Assembly (NCBI GenBank): GCA_030549335.1
Contig: JAUKPH010000018.1
Span: 6,820,001-6,884,000, forward strand
DNA: 64,000 bases
Origin: Pontederia crassipes
Lineage: Eukaryota; Streptophyta; Magnoliopsida; Commelinales; Pontederiaceae
Direction of reading: 5' to 3'
The position numbers and the translations under genes are program-made. Under the pieces are notes generated by a model that searched no databases, was not told the origin of the DNA, and was given only the letters and a program-made list of their open reading frames with translations. How positions within the stretch are numbered: position 1 is the first letter of the stretch; every line of letters begins with the position of its first letter. Of the stretch, positions 9,301-22,500 are shown one piece after another.

Positions 9301-11250
9301 ATCACAACCTTTGGGTGTCCTAAGAGGTGTTAGATCTTTAGAACTTTAACTATATTTCAAACCAAAGTTGAACCGTTACAATCAAAGATAACGCTCTTAG
9401 GGATTAGAGTCTTAGAGTTAGGTTCAAAGCTATAAGTTATAGATACTTATGACAACCTTTTGGGTGTCCTAAGAGGTGATAGATCTTTAGAACTTTAACT
9501 CTATTTCAAACCGAAGTTGAACCGTTACAATCAAAGATAACGCTCTTAGGGATTAGAGTCTTAGAGTTAGGTTCAAAGCTATAAGTTATAGATACTTATC
9601 ACAACCTTTGGGTGTCCTAAGAGGTGATAGATCTTTAGAACTTTAACTCTTTTTCAAACCGAAGTTGAACCGTTACAATCAAAGATAATGCTCTTAGGGA
9701 TTAGAGTCTTTGAGTTAGGTTCAAAGCTATATGTTATTGATACTTATTACAACCTTTGGGTGAACTAAGAGGTGATAGATCTTTAGAACTTTAACTCTAT
9801 TTCAAACCGAAGTTGAACCGTTACAATCAAATATAACGCTCTTGGGGATTAGAGTCTTAGAGTTAGGTTCAAAGCTATAAGTTATAGAAACTTATTACAA
9901 CCTTTGGGTGTCCTAAGAGGTGATAGATCTTTAGAACATTAACTCTATTTCAAACCGAAGTTGAACCGTTACAATCAAAGATAACGCTCTTGGGGATTAG
10001 AGTCTTAGAGTTAGGTTCAAAGCTATAAGTTATAGATACTTATGACGACCTTTGGGTGTCCTAAGAGGTGATAGATCTTTAGAACTTTAACTCTATTTCA
10101 AACCGAAGTTGAACCGTTACAATCAAAGATAACGCTCTTGGGGATTAGAGTCTTAGAGTTAGGTTCAAAGCTATAAGTTATAGATACTTATTACAACCTT
10201 TGGGTGTCTTAAGAGGTGATAGATCTTTAGAACTTTAACTCTATTTCAAACCGAAGTTGAACCGTTACAATCAAAGATAACGCTCTTGGGGATTAGAGTC
10301 TTTGAGTTAGGTTCAAAGCTATAAGTTATAGATACTTATTACAACCTTTGGGTGAACTAAGAGGTGATAGATCTTTAGAACTTTAACTCTATTTCAAACC
10401 GAAGTTGAACCGTTACAATCAAATATAACGCTCTTGGGGATTAGAGTCTTAGAGTTAGGTTCAAAGCTATAAGTTATAGAAACTTATTACAACCTTTGGG
10501 TGTCCTAAGAGGTGATAGATCTTTAGAACATTAACTCTATTTCAAACCGAAGTTGAACCGTTACAATCAAAGATAACGCTCTTGGGGATTAGAGTCTTAG
10601 AGTTAGGTTCAAAGCTATAAGTTATAGATACTTATGACGACCTTTGGGTGTCCTAAGAGGTGATAGATCTTTAGAACTTTAACTCTATTTCAAACCAAAG
10701 TTGAACCGTTACAATCAAAGATAACGCTCTTGGGGATTAGAGTCTTAGAGTTAGGTTCAAAGCTATAAGTTATAGATACTTATTACAACCTTTGGGTGAA
10801 CTAAGAGGTGATAGATCTTTAGAACTTTAACTCTATTTCAAACCGAAGTTGAACCGTTACAATCAAATATAACGCTCTTGGGGATTAGAGTCTTAGAGTT
10901 AGGTTCAAAGCTATAAGTTATAGATACTTATGACAACCTTTGGGTGTCCTAAGAGGTGATAGATCTTTAGAACATTAACTCTATTTCAAACCGAAGTTGA
11001 ACCGTTACAATCAAAGATAACGCTCTTGGGGATTAGAGTCTTAGAGTTAGGTTCAAAGCTATAAGTTATAGATACTTATGACGACCATTGGGTGTCCTAA
11101 GAGGTGATAGATCTTTAGAACTTTAATTCTATTTCAAACCGAAGTTGAACCGTTACAATCAAAGATAACGCTCTTGGGGATTAGAGTCTTAGAGTTAGGT
11201 TCAAAGCTATAAGTTATAAATACTTATTACAACCTTTGGGTGTCTTAAGA
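6366..11250. repeat. 33-monomer segmental duplication, left copy (4,885 bp)
   Basis: The block starts with the tagged monomer AAATCGAACTTG and continues through GATAGTTCTTTAG with TTATCTC, AGGAGATAG with CCATCTC, AAACCTATAAG, AACGCCC, CTTCGGG, three CTCTAAGGG units, CTAGGGG with ATACATAC, CCATTTC with CCGTAACAATC, AAGGTGCAAATC, GTTAAAGATAC, several GGGTGAACTAAG tails, GTGTTAGATC, AACATTAACTC and TATGACGACC. The same order is found at 12139-17023, 5,773 bp away, with the same length because both carry one four-T insertion. I count roughly 30 differences by eye, about 99.4% identity. Confidence 0.9.
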
Positions 11251-12138
11251 GGTGATAGATCTTTAGAACTTTAACTCTATTTCAAACCGAAGTTGAACCG
11301 TTACAATCAAAGATAACGCTCTTAGGGATTAGAGTCTTAGAGTTAGGTTCAAAGCTATAAGTTATAGATACTTATGACAACCTTTGGGCGTCCTAAGAGG
11401 AGATAGATCTTTAGAACTTTAACTCTTTTTCAAACCGAAATTGAACCGTTACAATCAAAGATAACGCTCTTAGGGATTAGAGTCTTAGAGTTTGGTTCAA
11501 AGCTATAAGTTATAGATACTTATTACAACCTTTATGTGTCCTAAGAGGTGATAGATCTTTAGAACTTTAACTCTTTTTCAAACCGAAGTTGGACTGTTAC
11601 AATCAAAGATAACGCTCTTAGGGATTAAAGTCTTAGAGTTAGGTTCAAAGCTATAAGTTATAGATACTTATCACAACCTTTGGGCGTCCTAAGAGGTGTT
11701 AGATCTTTAGAACTTTAACTATATTTCAAACCAAAGTTGAACCGTTACAATCAAAGATAACACTCTTAGGGATTAGAGTCTTAGACTTAGGTTCAAAGCT
11801 ATAAGTTATAGATACTTATTACAACCTTTGGGTGTCCTAAGAGGTGATAGATCTTTAGAACTTTAACTCTATTTCAAACCGAAGTTGAACCGTTACAATC
11901 AAAGATAACGCTCTTAGGGATTAGAGTCTTAGAGTTAGGTTCAAAGCTATAAGTTATAGACACTTATGACAACCTTTGGGTGTCCTAAGAGGTGATAGAT
12001 CTTTAGAACTTTAACTCTTTTTCAAACCGAAGTTGAACCGTTACAATCAAAGATAACGCTCTTAGGGATTAGAGTCGTAGAGTTATGTTCAAAGCTATAA
12101 GTTATAGATACTTATGACAACCTTTGGGTGTCCAAAGA
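11251..12138. repeat. Six-monomer spacer between the two 4.9-kb copies
   Basis: Six satellite monomers (888 bp) that do not continue either copy. They include AGGAGATAG (11399), TTTATGTGTCC (near 11532), GTTGGACTG with GATTAAAG (11547), GTGTTAGATC (11695) with AACACTC and GACTTAGG, and GAGTCGTAGAGTTATG near 12075. Part of it resembles 3997-4293. Confidence 0.75.
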
Positions 12139-15100
12139 GGTGATAGATCTTTAGAACTTTAACTCTTTTTCAAATCGAACTTGAACCGTTACAATCAAAT
12201 ATAACGCTCTTAGGGATTAGAGTCTTAGAGTTAGGTTCAAAGCTATAAGTTATAGATACTTATTACAACCTTTGGGTGTCCTAAGAGGTGATAGTTCTTT
12301 AGAACTTTATCTCTATTTCAAACCAAAGTTGAACCGTTACAATCAAAGATAACGCTCTTGGGGATTAGAGTCTTTGAGTTAGGTTCAAAGCTATAAGTTA
12401 TAGATACTTATTACAACCTTTGGGTGTCCTAAGAGGAGATAGATCTTTAGAACTTTAACTCCATCTCAAACCGAAGTTGAACCGTTACAATCAAATATAA
12501 CGCTCTTAGGGATTAGAGTCTTAGAGTTAGGTTCAAACCTATAAGTTATAGATACTTATGACAACCTTTGGGTGTCCAAAGAGGTGATAGATCTTTAGAA
12601 CTTTAACTCTTTTTCAAACCGAAGTTGAACCGTTACAATCAAATATAACGCCCTTAGGGATTAGAGTCTTAGAGTTAGGTTCAAAGCTATAAGTTATAGA
12701 TACTTATTACAACCTTTGGGTGTCCTAAGAGGTGATAGATCTTTAGAACTTTAACTCTATTTCAAACCAAAGTTGAACCATTACAATCAAAGATAACGCT
12801 CTTGGGGATTAGAGTCTTAGAGTTAGGTTCAAAGCTATAAGTTATAGATATTTATGACAACCTTTGGGTGTCCTAAGAGGTGATAGATCTTTAGAACTTT
12901 AATTCTATTTCAAACCGAAGTTGAACCGTTACAATCACAGATAACGCTCTTCGGGATTAGAGTCTTAGAGTTAGGTTCAAAGCTATAAGTTATAGATACT
13001 TATTACAACCTTTGGGTGTCCTAAGAGGTGATAGATCTTTAGAACTTTAACTCTATTTCAAACCGAAGTTGAACCGTTACAATCACAGATAACGCTCTTA
13101 GGGATTAGAGTCTTAGAGTTAGGTTCAAAGCTATAAGTTATAGATACCTATGACAACCTTTGGGTGTCCTAAGAGGTGATAGATCTTTAGAACTTTAATT
13201 CTATTTCAAACCGAAGTTGAACCGTTACAATCAAAGATAACGCTCTTGGGGATTAGAGTCTTAGAGTTAGGTTCAAAGCTATAAGTTATAGATACTTATT
13301 ACAACCTTTGGTTGTCTTAAGAGGTGATAGATCTTTAGAACTTTAACTCTATTTCAAACCGAAGTTGAACCGTTACAATCAAAGATAACGCTCTTGGGGA
13401 TTAGAGTCTTAGAGTTAGGTTCAAAGCTATAAGTTATAGAAACTTATTACAACCTTTGGGTGTCCTAAGAGGTGATAGATCTTTAGAACTTTAACTCTAT
13501 TTCAAACCGAAGTTGAACCGTTACAATCAAAGATAACGCTCTTAGGGATTAGAGTCTTAGAGTTAGGTTCAAAGCTATAAGTTATAGATACTTATTACAA
13601 CCTTTGGGTGTCCTAAGAGGTGATAGATCTTTAGAACTTTAACTCTATTTCAAACCGAAGTTGAACCGTTACAATCAAAGATAACGCTCTAAGGGATTAG
13701 AGTCTTAGAGTTAGGTTCAAAGCTATAAGTTATAGATACTTATGACAACCTTTGGGCGTCCTAAGAGGTGATAGATCTTTAGAACTTTAACTCTTTTTCA
13801 AATCGAAGTTGAACCGTTACAATCAAAGATAACGCTCTAAGGGATTAGAGTCTTAGAGTTAGGTTCAAAGCTATAAGTTATAGATACTTATGACAACCTT
13901 TGGGCGTCCTAAGAGGTGATAGATCTTTAGAACTTTAACTCTTTTTCAAACCGAAGTTGAACCGTTACAATCAAAGATAACGCTCTAAGGGATTAGAGTC
14001 TTAGAGTTAGGTTCAAAGCTATAAGTTATAGATACTTATGACAACCTTTGGGCGTCCTAAGAGGTGATAGATCTTTAGAACTTTAACTCTTTTTCAAACC
14101 GAAGTTGAACCGTTACAATCAAAGATAACGCTCTTAGGGATTAGAGTCTTAGACTTAGGTTCAAAGCTATAAGTTATAGATACTTATTACAACCTTTGGG
14201 TGTCCTAAGAGGTGATAGATCTTTAGAACTTTAACTCTATTTCAAACCGAAGTTGAACCGTTACAATCAAAGATAACGCTCTAGGGGATTAGAGTCTTAG
14301 ACTTAGGTTCAAAGCTATAAGTTATACATACTTATTACAACCTTTGGGTGTCCTAAGAGGTGATAGATCTTTAGAACATTAACTCTATTTCAAACCGAAG
14401 TTGAACCGTTACAATCAAAGATAACGCTCTTGGGGATTAGAGTCTTAGAGTTAGGTTCAAAGCTATAAGTTATAGATAGTTATGACAACCTTTGGGTGTC
14501 CTAAGAGGTGATAGATCTTTAGAACTTTAACTCCATTTCAAACCGAAGTTGAACCGTAACAATCAAAGATAACGCTCTTGGGGATTAGAGTCTTAGAGTA
14601 AGGTGCAAATCTATAAGTTATAGATACTTATTACAACCTTTGGGTGTCCTAAGAGGTGATAGATCTTTAGAACTTTAACTCTATTTCAAACCGAAGTTGA
14701 ACCGTTACAATCAAAGATAACGCTCTTGGGGATTAGAGTCTTTGAGTTAGGTTCAAAGCTATAAGTTAAAGATACTTATTACAACCTTTGGGTGAACTAA
14801 GAGGTGATAGATCTTTAGAACTTTAACTCTATTTCAAACCGAAGTTGAACCGTTACAATCAAATATAACGCTCTTGGGGATTAGAGACTTAGAGTTAGGT
14901 TCAAAGCTATAAGTTATAGATACTTATTACAACCTTTGGGTGTCCTAAGAGGTGATAGATCTTTAGAACTTTAACTCTATTTCAAACCAAAGTTGAACCG
15001 TTACAATCAAAGATAACGCTCTTGGGGATTAGAGTCTTAGAGTTAGGTTCAAAGCTATAAGTTATAGATACTTATCACAACCTTTGGGTGTCCTAAGAGG

Positions 15101-17023
15101 TGTTAGATCTTTAGAACTTTAACTATATTTCAAACCAAAGTTGAACCATTACAATCAAAGATAACGCTCTTAGGGATTAGAGTCTTAGAGTTAGGTTCAA
15201 AGCTATAAGTTATAGATACTTATGACAACCTTTTGGGTGTCCTAAGAGGTGATAGATCTTTAGAACTTTAACTCTATTTCAAACCGAAGTTGAACCGTTA
15301 CAATCAAAGATAACGCTCTTAGGGATTAGAGTCTTAGAGTTAGGTTCAAAGCTATAAGTTATAGATACTTATCACAACCTTTGGGTGTCCTAAGAGGTGA
15401 TAGATCTTTAGAACTTTAACTCTTTTTCAAACCGAAGTTGAACCGTTACAATCAAAGATAACGCTCTTAGGGATTAGAGTCTTTGAGTTAGGTTCAAAGC
15501 TATAAGTTATAGATACTTATTACAACCTTTGGGTGAACTAAGAGGTGATAGATCTTTAGAACTTTAACTCTATTTCAAACCGAAGTTGAACCGTTACAAT
15601 CAAATATAACGCTCTTGGGGATTAGAGTCTTAGAGTTAGGTTCAAAGCTATAAGTTATAGAAACTTATTACAACCTTTGGGTGTCCTAAGAGGTGATAGA
15701 TCTTTAGAACATTAACTCTATTTCAAACCGAAGTTGAACCGTTACAATCAAAGATAACGCTCTTGGGGATTAGAGTCTTAGAGTTAGGTTCAAAGCTATA
15801 AGTTATAGATACTTATGACGACCTTTGGGTGTCCTAAGAGGTGATAGATCTTTAGAACTTTAATTTTATTTCAAACCGAAGTTGAACCGTTACAATCAAA
15901 GATAACGCTCTTGGGGATTAGAGTCTTAGAGTTAGGTTCAAAGCTATAAGTTATAGATACTTATTACAACCTTTGGGTGTCTTAAGAGGTGATAGATCTT
16001 TAGAACTTTAACTCTATTTCAAACCGAAGTTGAACCGTTACAATCAAAGATAACGCTCTTGGGGATTAGAGTCTTTGAGTTAGGTTCAAAGCTATAAGTT
16101 ATAGATACTTATTACAACCTTTGGGTGAACTAAGAGGTGATAGATCTTTAGAACTTTAACTCTATTTCAAACCGAAGTTGAACCGTTACAATCAAATATA
16201 ACGCTCTTGGGGATTAGAGTCTTAGAGTTAGGTTCAAAGCTATAAGTTATAGTAACTTATTACAACCTTTGGGTGTCCTAAGAGGTGATAGATCTTTAGA
16301 ACATTAACTCTATTTCAAACCGAAGTTGAACCGTTACAATCAAAGATAACGCTCTTGGGGATTAGAGTCTTAGAGTTAGGTTCAAAGCTATAAGTTATAG
16401 ATACTTATGACGACCTTTGGGTGTCCTAAGAGGTGATAGATCTTTAGAACTTTAACTCTATTTCAAACCAAAGTTGAACCGTTACAATCAAAGATAACGC
16501 TCTTGGGGATTAGAGTCTTAGAGTTAGGTTCAAAGCTATAAGTTATAGATACTTATTACAACCTTTGGGTGAACTAAGAGGTGATAGATCTTTAGAACTT
16601 TAACTCTATTTCAAACCGAAGTTGAACCCTTACAATCAAATATAACGCTCTTGGGGATTAGAGTCTTAGAGTTAGGTTCAAAGCTATAAGTTATAGATAC
16701 TTATGACAACCTTTGGGTGTCCTAAGAGGTGATAGATCTTTAGAACATTAACTCTATTTCAAACCGAAGTTGAACCGTTACAATCAAAGATAACGCTCTT
16801 GGGGATTAGAGTCTTAGAGTTAGGTTCAAAGCTATAAGTTATAGATACTTATGACGACCTTTGGGTGTCCTAAGAGGTGATAGATCTTTAGAACTTTAAT
16901 TCTATTTCAAACCGAAGTTGAACCGTTACAATCAAAGATAACGCTCTTGGGGATTAGAGTCTTAGAGTTAGGTTCAAAGCTATAAGTTATAAATACTTAT
17001 TACAACCTTTGGGTGTCTTAAGA
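12139..17023. repeat. 33-monomer segmental duplication, right copy (4,885 bp)
   Basis: Same monomer order as 6366-11250. Private changes in this copy include GATATTTATG (near 12848), GATACCTATG (near 13144), GGTTGTC (near 13311), GATAGTTATG (near 14474), GAGACTTAG (near 14885), ATTTTATTTC (near 15862), TATAGTAAC (near 16249) and GAACCCTTAC (near 16627). One monomer pair, at 8582 and 14355, differs at several linked sites (AACTTTAACTCTTTTTC with CCAAAG against AACATTAACTCTATTTC with CCGAAG), which suggests conversion after duplication. Confidence 0.9.
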
Positions 17024-18355
17024 GGTGATAGATCTTTAGAACTTTAACTCTATTTCAAACCGAAGTTGAACCGTTACAATCAAAGATAACGCTCTTGGGG
17101 ATTAGAGTCTTTGAGTTAGGTTCAAAGCTATAAGTTATAGATACTTATTACAACCTTTGGGTGAACTAAGAGGTGATAGATCTTTAGAACTTTAACTCTA
17201 TTTCAAACCGAAGTTGAACCGTTACAATCAAAGATAACGCTCTTGGGGATTAGAGTCTTAGAGTTAGGTTCAAAGCTATAAGTTATAGAAACTTATTACA
17301 ACCATTGGGTGTCCTAAGAGGTGATAGATCTTTAGAACTTTAACTCTATTTCAAACCGAAGTTGAACCGTTACAATCAAAGATAACGCTCTTAAGGATTA
17401 GAGTCTTAGAGTTAGGTTCAAAGCTATAAGTTATAGATACTTATGACAACCTTTGGGTGTCCTAAGAGGTGATAGATCTTTAGAACTTTAACTCTTTTTC
17501 AAACCGAAGTTGAACCGTTACAATCAAAGATAACGCTCTTAGGGATTAGAGTCTTAGAGTTAGGTTCAAAGCTATAAGTTATAGATACTTATGACAACCT
17601 TTGGGTGTCCAAAGAGGTGATAGATCTTTAGAACTTTAACTCTTTTTCAAACCGAAGTTGAACCGTTACAATCAAATATAACGCTCTTAGGGATTAGAGT
17701 CTTAGAGTTAGGTTCAAAGCTATAAGTTATAGATACTTATTACAACCTTTGGGTGTCCTAAGAGGTGATAGTTCTTTAGAACTTTATCTCTATTTCAAAC
17801 CAAAGTTGAACCGTTACAATCAAAGATAACGCTCTTGGGGATTAGAGTCTTTGAGTTAGGTTCAAAGCTATAAGTTATAGATACTTATTACAACCTTTGG
17901 GTGTCCTAAGAGGTGATAGATCTTTAGAACTTTAACTCTATTTCAAACCGAAGTTGAACCGTTACAATCAAAGATAACGCTCTAAGGGATTAGAGTCTTA
18001 GAGTTAGGTTCAAAGCTATAAGTTATAGATACTTATGACAACCTTTGGGCGTCCTAAGAGGTGATAGATCTTTAGAACTTTAACTCTTTTTCAAACCGAA
18101 GTTGAATCGTCACAATCAAAGATAACGCTCTTAGGGATTAGAGTCTTAGAGTTAGGTTCAAAGCTATAAGTTATAGATATTTATTACAACCTTTGGGTGT
18201 CCTAAGAGGTGATAGATCGTTAGAACTTTAATTCTATTTCAAACCGAAGTTGAACCGTTACAATCAAAGATAACGCTCTTGGGGATTAGAGTCTTAGAGT
18301 TAGGTTCAAAGCTATAAGTTATAGATACTTATTACAACCTTTGGGTGTCCTAAGA
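17024..18355. repeat. Transition monomers with a third short copy of the GATAGTTC module
   Basis: The block opens with a TCTTTGAG monomer with a GGGTGAAC tail, the last use of that tail in the window. Monomers at 17468, 17616 and 17764 match the ones starting near 6366 and 12139 (CCAAAGA tail, AATATAACG, then GATAGTTCTTTAG with TTATCTC and TCTTTGAG). After 17912 the array changes to CTCTAAGGG, GAATCGTCAC (near 18105) and GATCGTTAG (near 18218) copies. Confidence 0.7.
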
Positions 18356-18800
18356 GGTGATAGATCTTTAGAACTTTAACTCTATTTCAAACCGAAGTTG
18401 GACCGTTACAATCAAAGATAACGCTCTTAGGGATTAGAGTCTTAGAGTTAGGTTCAAAGCTATAAGTTATAGATACTTATTACAACCTTTGGGTGTCCTA
18501 AGAGGTGATAGATCTTTAGAACTTTAACTCTATTTCAAACCAAAGTTGAACCGTTACAATCAAAGATAACGCTCTTAGGGATTAGAGTCTTAGAGTTAGG
18601 TTCAAAGCTATAAGTTATAGATACTTATGACGACCTTTTGGGTGTCCTAAGAGGTGATAGATCTTTAGAACTTTAACTCTATTTCAAACCGAAGTTGAAC
18701 CGTTACAATCAAAGATAACGCTCTTGGGGATTAGAGTCTTAGAGTTAGGTTCAAAGCTATAAGTTATAGATACTTATTACAACCTTTGGGTGTCCTAAGA
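18356..18800. repeat. Three-monomer GTTGGACCG module, copy 1
   Basis: Units: GTTGGACCG with TATTAC (18356), ACCAAAG with TATGACGACC and a four-T run (18504), plain with CTTGGGG (18653). Total length is 445 bp because of the extra T. It is repeated directly at 18801 and again at 20576. Confidence 0.8.
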
Positions 18801-19245
18801 GGTGATAGATCTTTAGAACTTTAACTCTATTTCAAACCGAAGTTGGACCGTTACAATCAAAGATAACGCTCTTAGGGATTAGAGTCTTAGAGTTAGGTTC
18901 AAAGCTATAAGTTATAGATACTTATTACAACCTTTGGGTGTCCTAAGAGGTGATAGATCTTTAGAACTTTAACTCTATTTCAAACCAAAGTTGAACCGTT
19001 ACAATCAAAGATAACGCTCTTAGGGATTAGAGTCTTAGAGTTAGGTTCAAAGCTATAAGTTATAGATACTTATGACAACCTTTTGGGTGTCCTAAGAGGT
19101 GATAGATCTTTAGAACTTTAACTCTATTTCAAACCGAAGTTGAACCGTTACAATCAAAGATAACGCTCTTAGGGATTAGAGTCTTAGAGTTAGGTTCAAA
19201 GCTATAAGTTATAGATACTTATGACAACCTTTGGGCGTCCTAAGA
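18801..19245. repeat. Three-monomer GTTGGACCG module, copy 2 (tandem)
   Basis: Follows copy 1 without a gap at 445-bp spacing. It has TATGACAACC instead of TATGACGACC and CTTAGGG instead of CTTGGGG in the third unit, and is followed by a T29 monomer with GATAATGC at 19246, as copy 3 is at 21021. Confidence 0.8.
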
Positions 19246-20575
19246 GGTGATAGATCTTTAGAACTTTAACTCTTTTTCAAACCGAAGTTGAACCGTTACA
19301 ATCAAAGATAATGCTCTTAGGGATTAGAGTCTTAGAGTTAGGTTCAAAGCTATAAGTTATAGATACTTATGACAACCTTTGGGTGTCCTAAGAGGTGATA
19401 GATCTTTAGAACTTTAACTCTATTTCAAACCGAAGTTGAACCGTTACAATCAAAGATAACGCTCTTAGGGATTAGAGTCTTAGAGTTAGGTTCAAAGCTA
19501 TAAGTTATAGATACTTATGACAACCTTTGGGTGTCCTAAGAGGTGATAGATCTTTAGAACTTTAACTCTATTTCAAACCGAAGTTGAACCGTTACAATCA
19601 AAGATAACGCTCTTAGGGATTAGAGCCTTAGAGTTAGGTTCAAAGCTATAAGTTATAGATACTTATTACAACCTTTGGGTGTCCTAAGATGTGATAGATC
19701 TTTAGAATTTTAACTCTATTTCAAACCGAAGTTCAACCGTTACAATCAAAGATAACGCTCTTGGGGATTAGAGTCTTTGAGTTAGGTTCAAAGCTATAAG
19801 TTATAGATACTTATTACAACCTTTGGGTGTCCAAAGAGGTGATAGATCTTTAGAACTTTAACTCTTTTTCAAACCGAAGTTGAACCGTTACAATCAAATA
19901 TAACGCTCTTAGGGATTAGAGTCTTAGAGTTAGGTTCAAAGCTATAAGTTGTAGATACTTATTACAACCTTTGGGTGTCCAAAGAGGTGATAGATCTTTA
20001 GAACTTTAACTCTTTTTCAAACCGAAGTTGAACCGTTACAATCAAATATAACGCTCTTAGGGATTAGAGTCTTAGAGTTAGGTTCAAACCTATAAGTTAT
20101 AGATACTTATTACAACCTTTGGGTGTCCTAAGAGGTGATAGATCTTTAGAACTTTAACTCTATTTCAAACCGAAGTTGAACCGTTACAATCAAAGATAAC
20201 GCTCTAAGGGATTAGAGTCTTAGAGTTAGGTTCAAAGCTATAAGTTATAGATACTTATGACAACCTTTGGGCGTCCAAGAGGTGATATATCTTTAGAACT
20301 TTAACTCTTTTTCAAACCGAAGTTGAACCGTTACAATCAAAGATAACGCTCTTAGGGATTAGAGTCTTAGAGTTAGGTTCAAAGCTATAAGTTATAGATA
20401 CTTATTACAACCTTTGGGCGTCCAAGAGGAGATAGATCTTTAGAACTTTAACTCTATTTCAAACCGAAGTTGAACCGTTACAATCAAAGATAACGCTCTT
20501 AGGGATTAGAGTCTTAGAGTTAGGTTCAAAGCTATAAGTTATAGATACTTATTACAACCTTTAGGTGTCCTAAGA
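19246..20575. repeat. Mixed monomers with first TTTTAAC/GTTCAACC subtype and two short-tail copies
   Basis: The monomer starting near 19689 (TAAGATGTGATAG start, AGAATTTTAAC, GTTCAACCG, TCTTTGAG) is the leftmost member of a subtype that becomes abundant after 28.7 kb. Two monomers have GGGCGTCCAAGAGG with one base missing in the tail (near 20272 and 20420), 147 bp each. Also here: TATAAGTTGTAG near 19948 and GATATATC near 20284. Confidence 0.75.
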
Positions 20576-21168
20576 GGTGATAGATCTTTAGAACTTTAAC
20601 TCTATTTCAAACCGAAGTTGGACCGTTACAGTCAAAGATAACGCTCTTAGGGATTAGAGTCTTAGAGTTAGGTTCAAAGCTATAAGTTATAGATACTTAT
20701 TACAACCTTTGGGTGTCCTAAGAGGTGATAGATCTTTAGAACTTTAACTCTATTTCAAACCAAAGTTGAACCGTTACAATCAAAGATAACGCTCTTAGGG
20801 ATTAGAGTCTTAGAGTTAGGTTCAAAGCTATAAGTTATAGATACTTATGACAACCTTTTGGGTGTCCTAAGAGGTGATAGATCTTTAGAACTTTAACTCT
20901 ATTTCAAACCGAAGTTGAACCGTTACAATCAAAGATAACGCTCTTAGGGATTAGAGTCTTAGAGTTAGGTTCAAAGCTATAAGTTATAGATACTTATCAC
21001 AACCTTTGGGTGTCCTAAGAGGTGATAGATCTTTAGAACTTTAACTCTTTTTCAAACCGAAGTTGAACCGTTACAATCAAAGATAATGCTCTTAGGGATT
21101 AGAGTCTTAGAGTTAGGTTCAAAGCTATAAGTTATAGATACTTATGACAACCTTTGGGTGTCCTAAGA
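20576..21168. repeat. Three-monomer GTTGGACCG module, copy 3, plus GATAATGC unit
   Basis: Units at 20576 (GTTGGACCG, with GTTACAGTC), 20724 (ACCAAAG, four-T run), 20873 (TATCAC) and 21021 (T29, GATAATGC) match 18801-19393 in order. The spacing from copy 2 is 1,775 bp, that is 12 monomers less one base, consistent with the indels between them. Confidence 0.8.
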
Positions 21169-22500
21169 GGTGATAGATCTTTAGAACTTTAACTCTATTT
21201 CAAACCGAAGTTGAACCGTTACAATCAAAGATAACGCTCTTAGGGATTAGAGTCTTAGAGTTAGGTTCAAAGCTATAAGTTATAGATACTTATGACAACC
21301 TTTGGGTGTCCTAAGAGGTGATAGATCTTTAGAACTTTAACTCTATTTCAAACCGAAGTTGAACCGTTACAATCAAAGATAACGCTCTTAGGGATTAGAG
21401 TCTTAGAGTTAGGTTCAAAGCTATAAGTTATAGATACTTATGACAACCTTTGGGTGTCCTAAGAGGTGATAGATCTTTAGAACTTTAACTATTTTTCAAA
21501 CCGAAGTTGAACCGTTACAATCAAAGATAACTCTCTTAGGGATTAGAGTCTTAGAGTTAGGTTCAAAGCTATAAGTTATAGATACTTATTACAACCTTTG
21601 GGTGTCCTAAGAGGTGATACATCTTTAGAACTTTAACTCTTTTTCAAACCGAAGTTGAACCGTTACAATCAAAGATAATGCTCTTAGGGATTAGAGTCTT
21701 AGAGTTAGGTTCAAAGCTATAAGTTATAGATACTTATGACAACCTTTGGGTGTCCTAAGAGGTGATAGATCTTTTGAACTTTAACTCTATTTCAAACCGA
21801 AGTTGAACCGTTACAATCAAAGATAACGCTCTTAGGGATTAGAGTCTTAGAGTTAGGTTCAAAGCTATATGTTATAGATTCTTATGACAACCTTTGGGTG
21901 TCCTAAGAGGTGATAGATCTTTAGAACTTTAACTCTATTTCAAACCGAAGTTGAACCATTACAATCAAATATAACGCTCTTAGGGATTAGAGTCTTAGAG
22001 TTAGGTTCAAAGCTATAAGTTATAGATACTAATGACAACCTTTGGGTGTCCTAAGAGGTGATAGATCTTTAGAACTTTAACTCTATTTCAAACCGAAGTT
22101 GAACCATTACAATCAAAGATAACGCTCTTAGGGATTAGAGTCTTAGAGTTAGGTTCAAAGCTATAAGTTATAGATACTTATGACAACCTTTGGGTGTCCA
22201 AAGAGGTGATAGATCTTTAGAACTTTAACTCTTTTTCAAACCGAAGTTGAACCGTTACAATCAAATATAACGCTCCTAGGGATTAGAGTCTTAGAGTTAG
22301 GTTCAAAGCTATAAGTTATAGATACTTATGACAACCTTTGGGTGTCCTAAGAGGTGATAGATCTTTAGAACTTTAACTCTATTTCAAACCGAAGTTGAAC
22401 CGTTACAATCAAAGATAACGCTCTTAGGGATTAGAGTCTTAGAGTTAGGTTCAAAGCTATAAGTTATAGATACTTATGACAACCTTTGGGTGTCCTAAGA
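21169..22500. repeat. Nine-monomer (1,332-bp) tandem duplication, copy 1
   Basis: Tagged units in order: two plain TATGAC copies, AACTCTCTTAGGG (21465), GATACATC with GATAATGC (21613), GATCTTTTGAAC with ATATGTTATAG and GATTCTTATG (21761), CCATTAC with AATATAACG and GATACTAATG (21909), CCATTAC with CCAAAGA (22057), CTCCTAGGG (22205), plain (22353). The same series follows at 22501. Confidence 0.88.
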
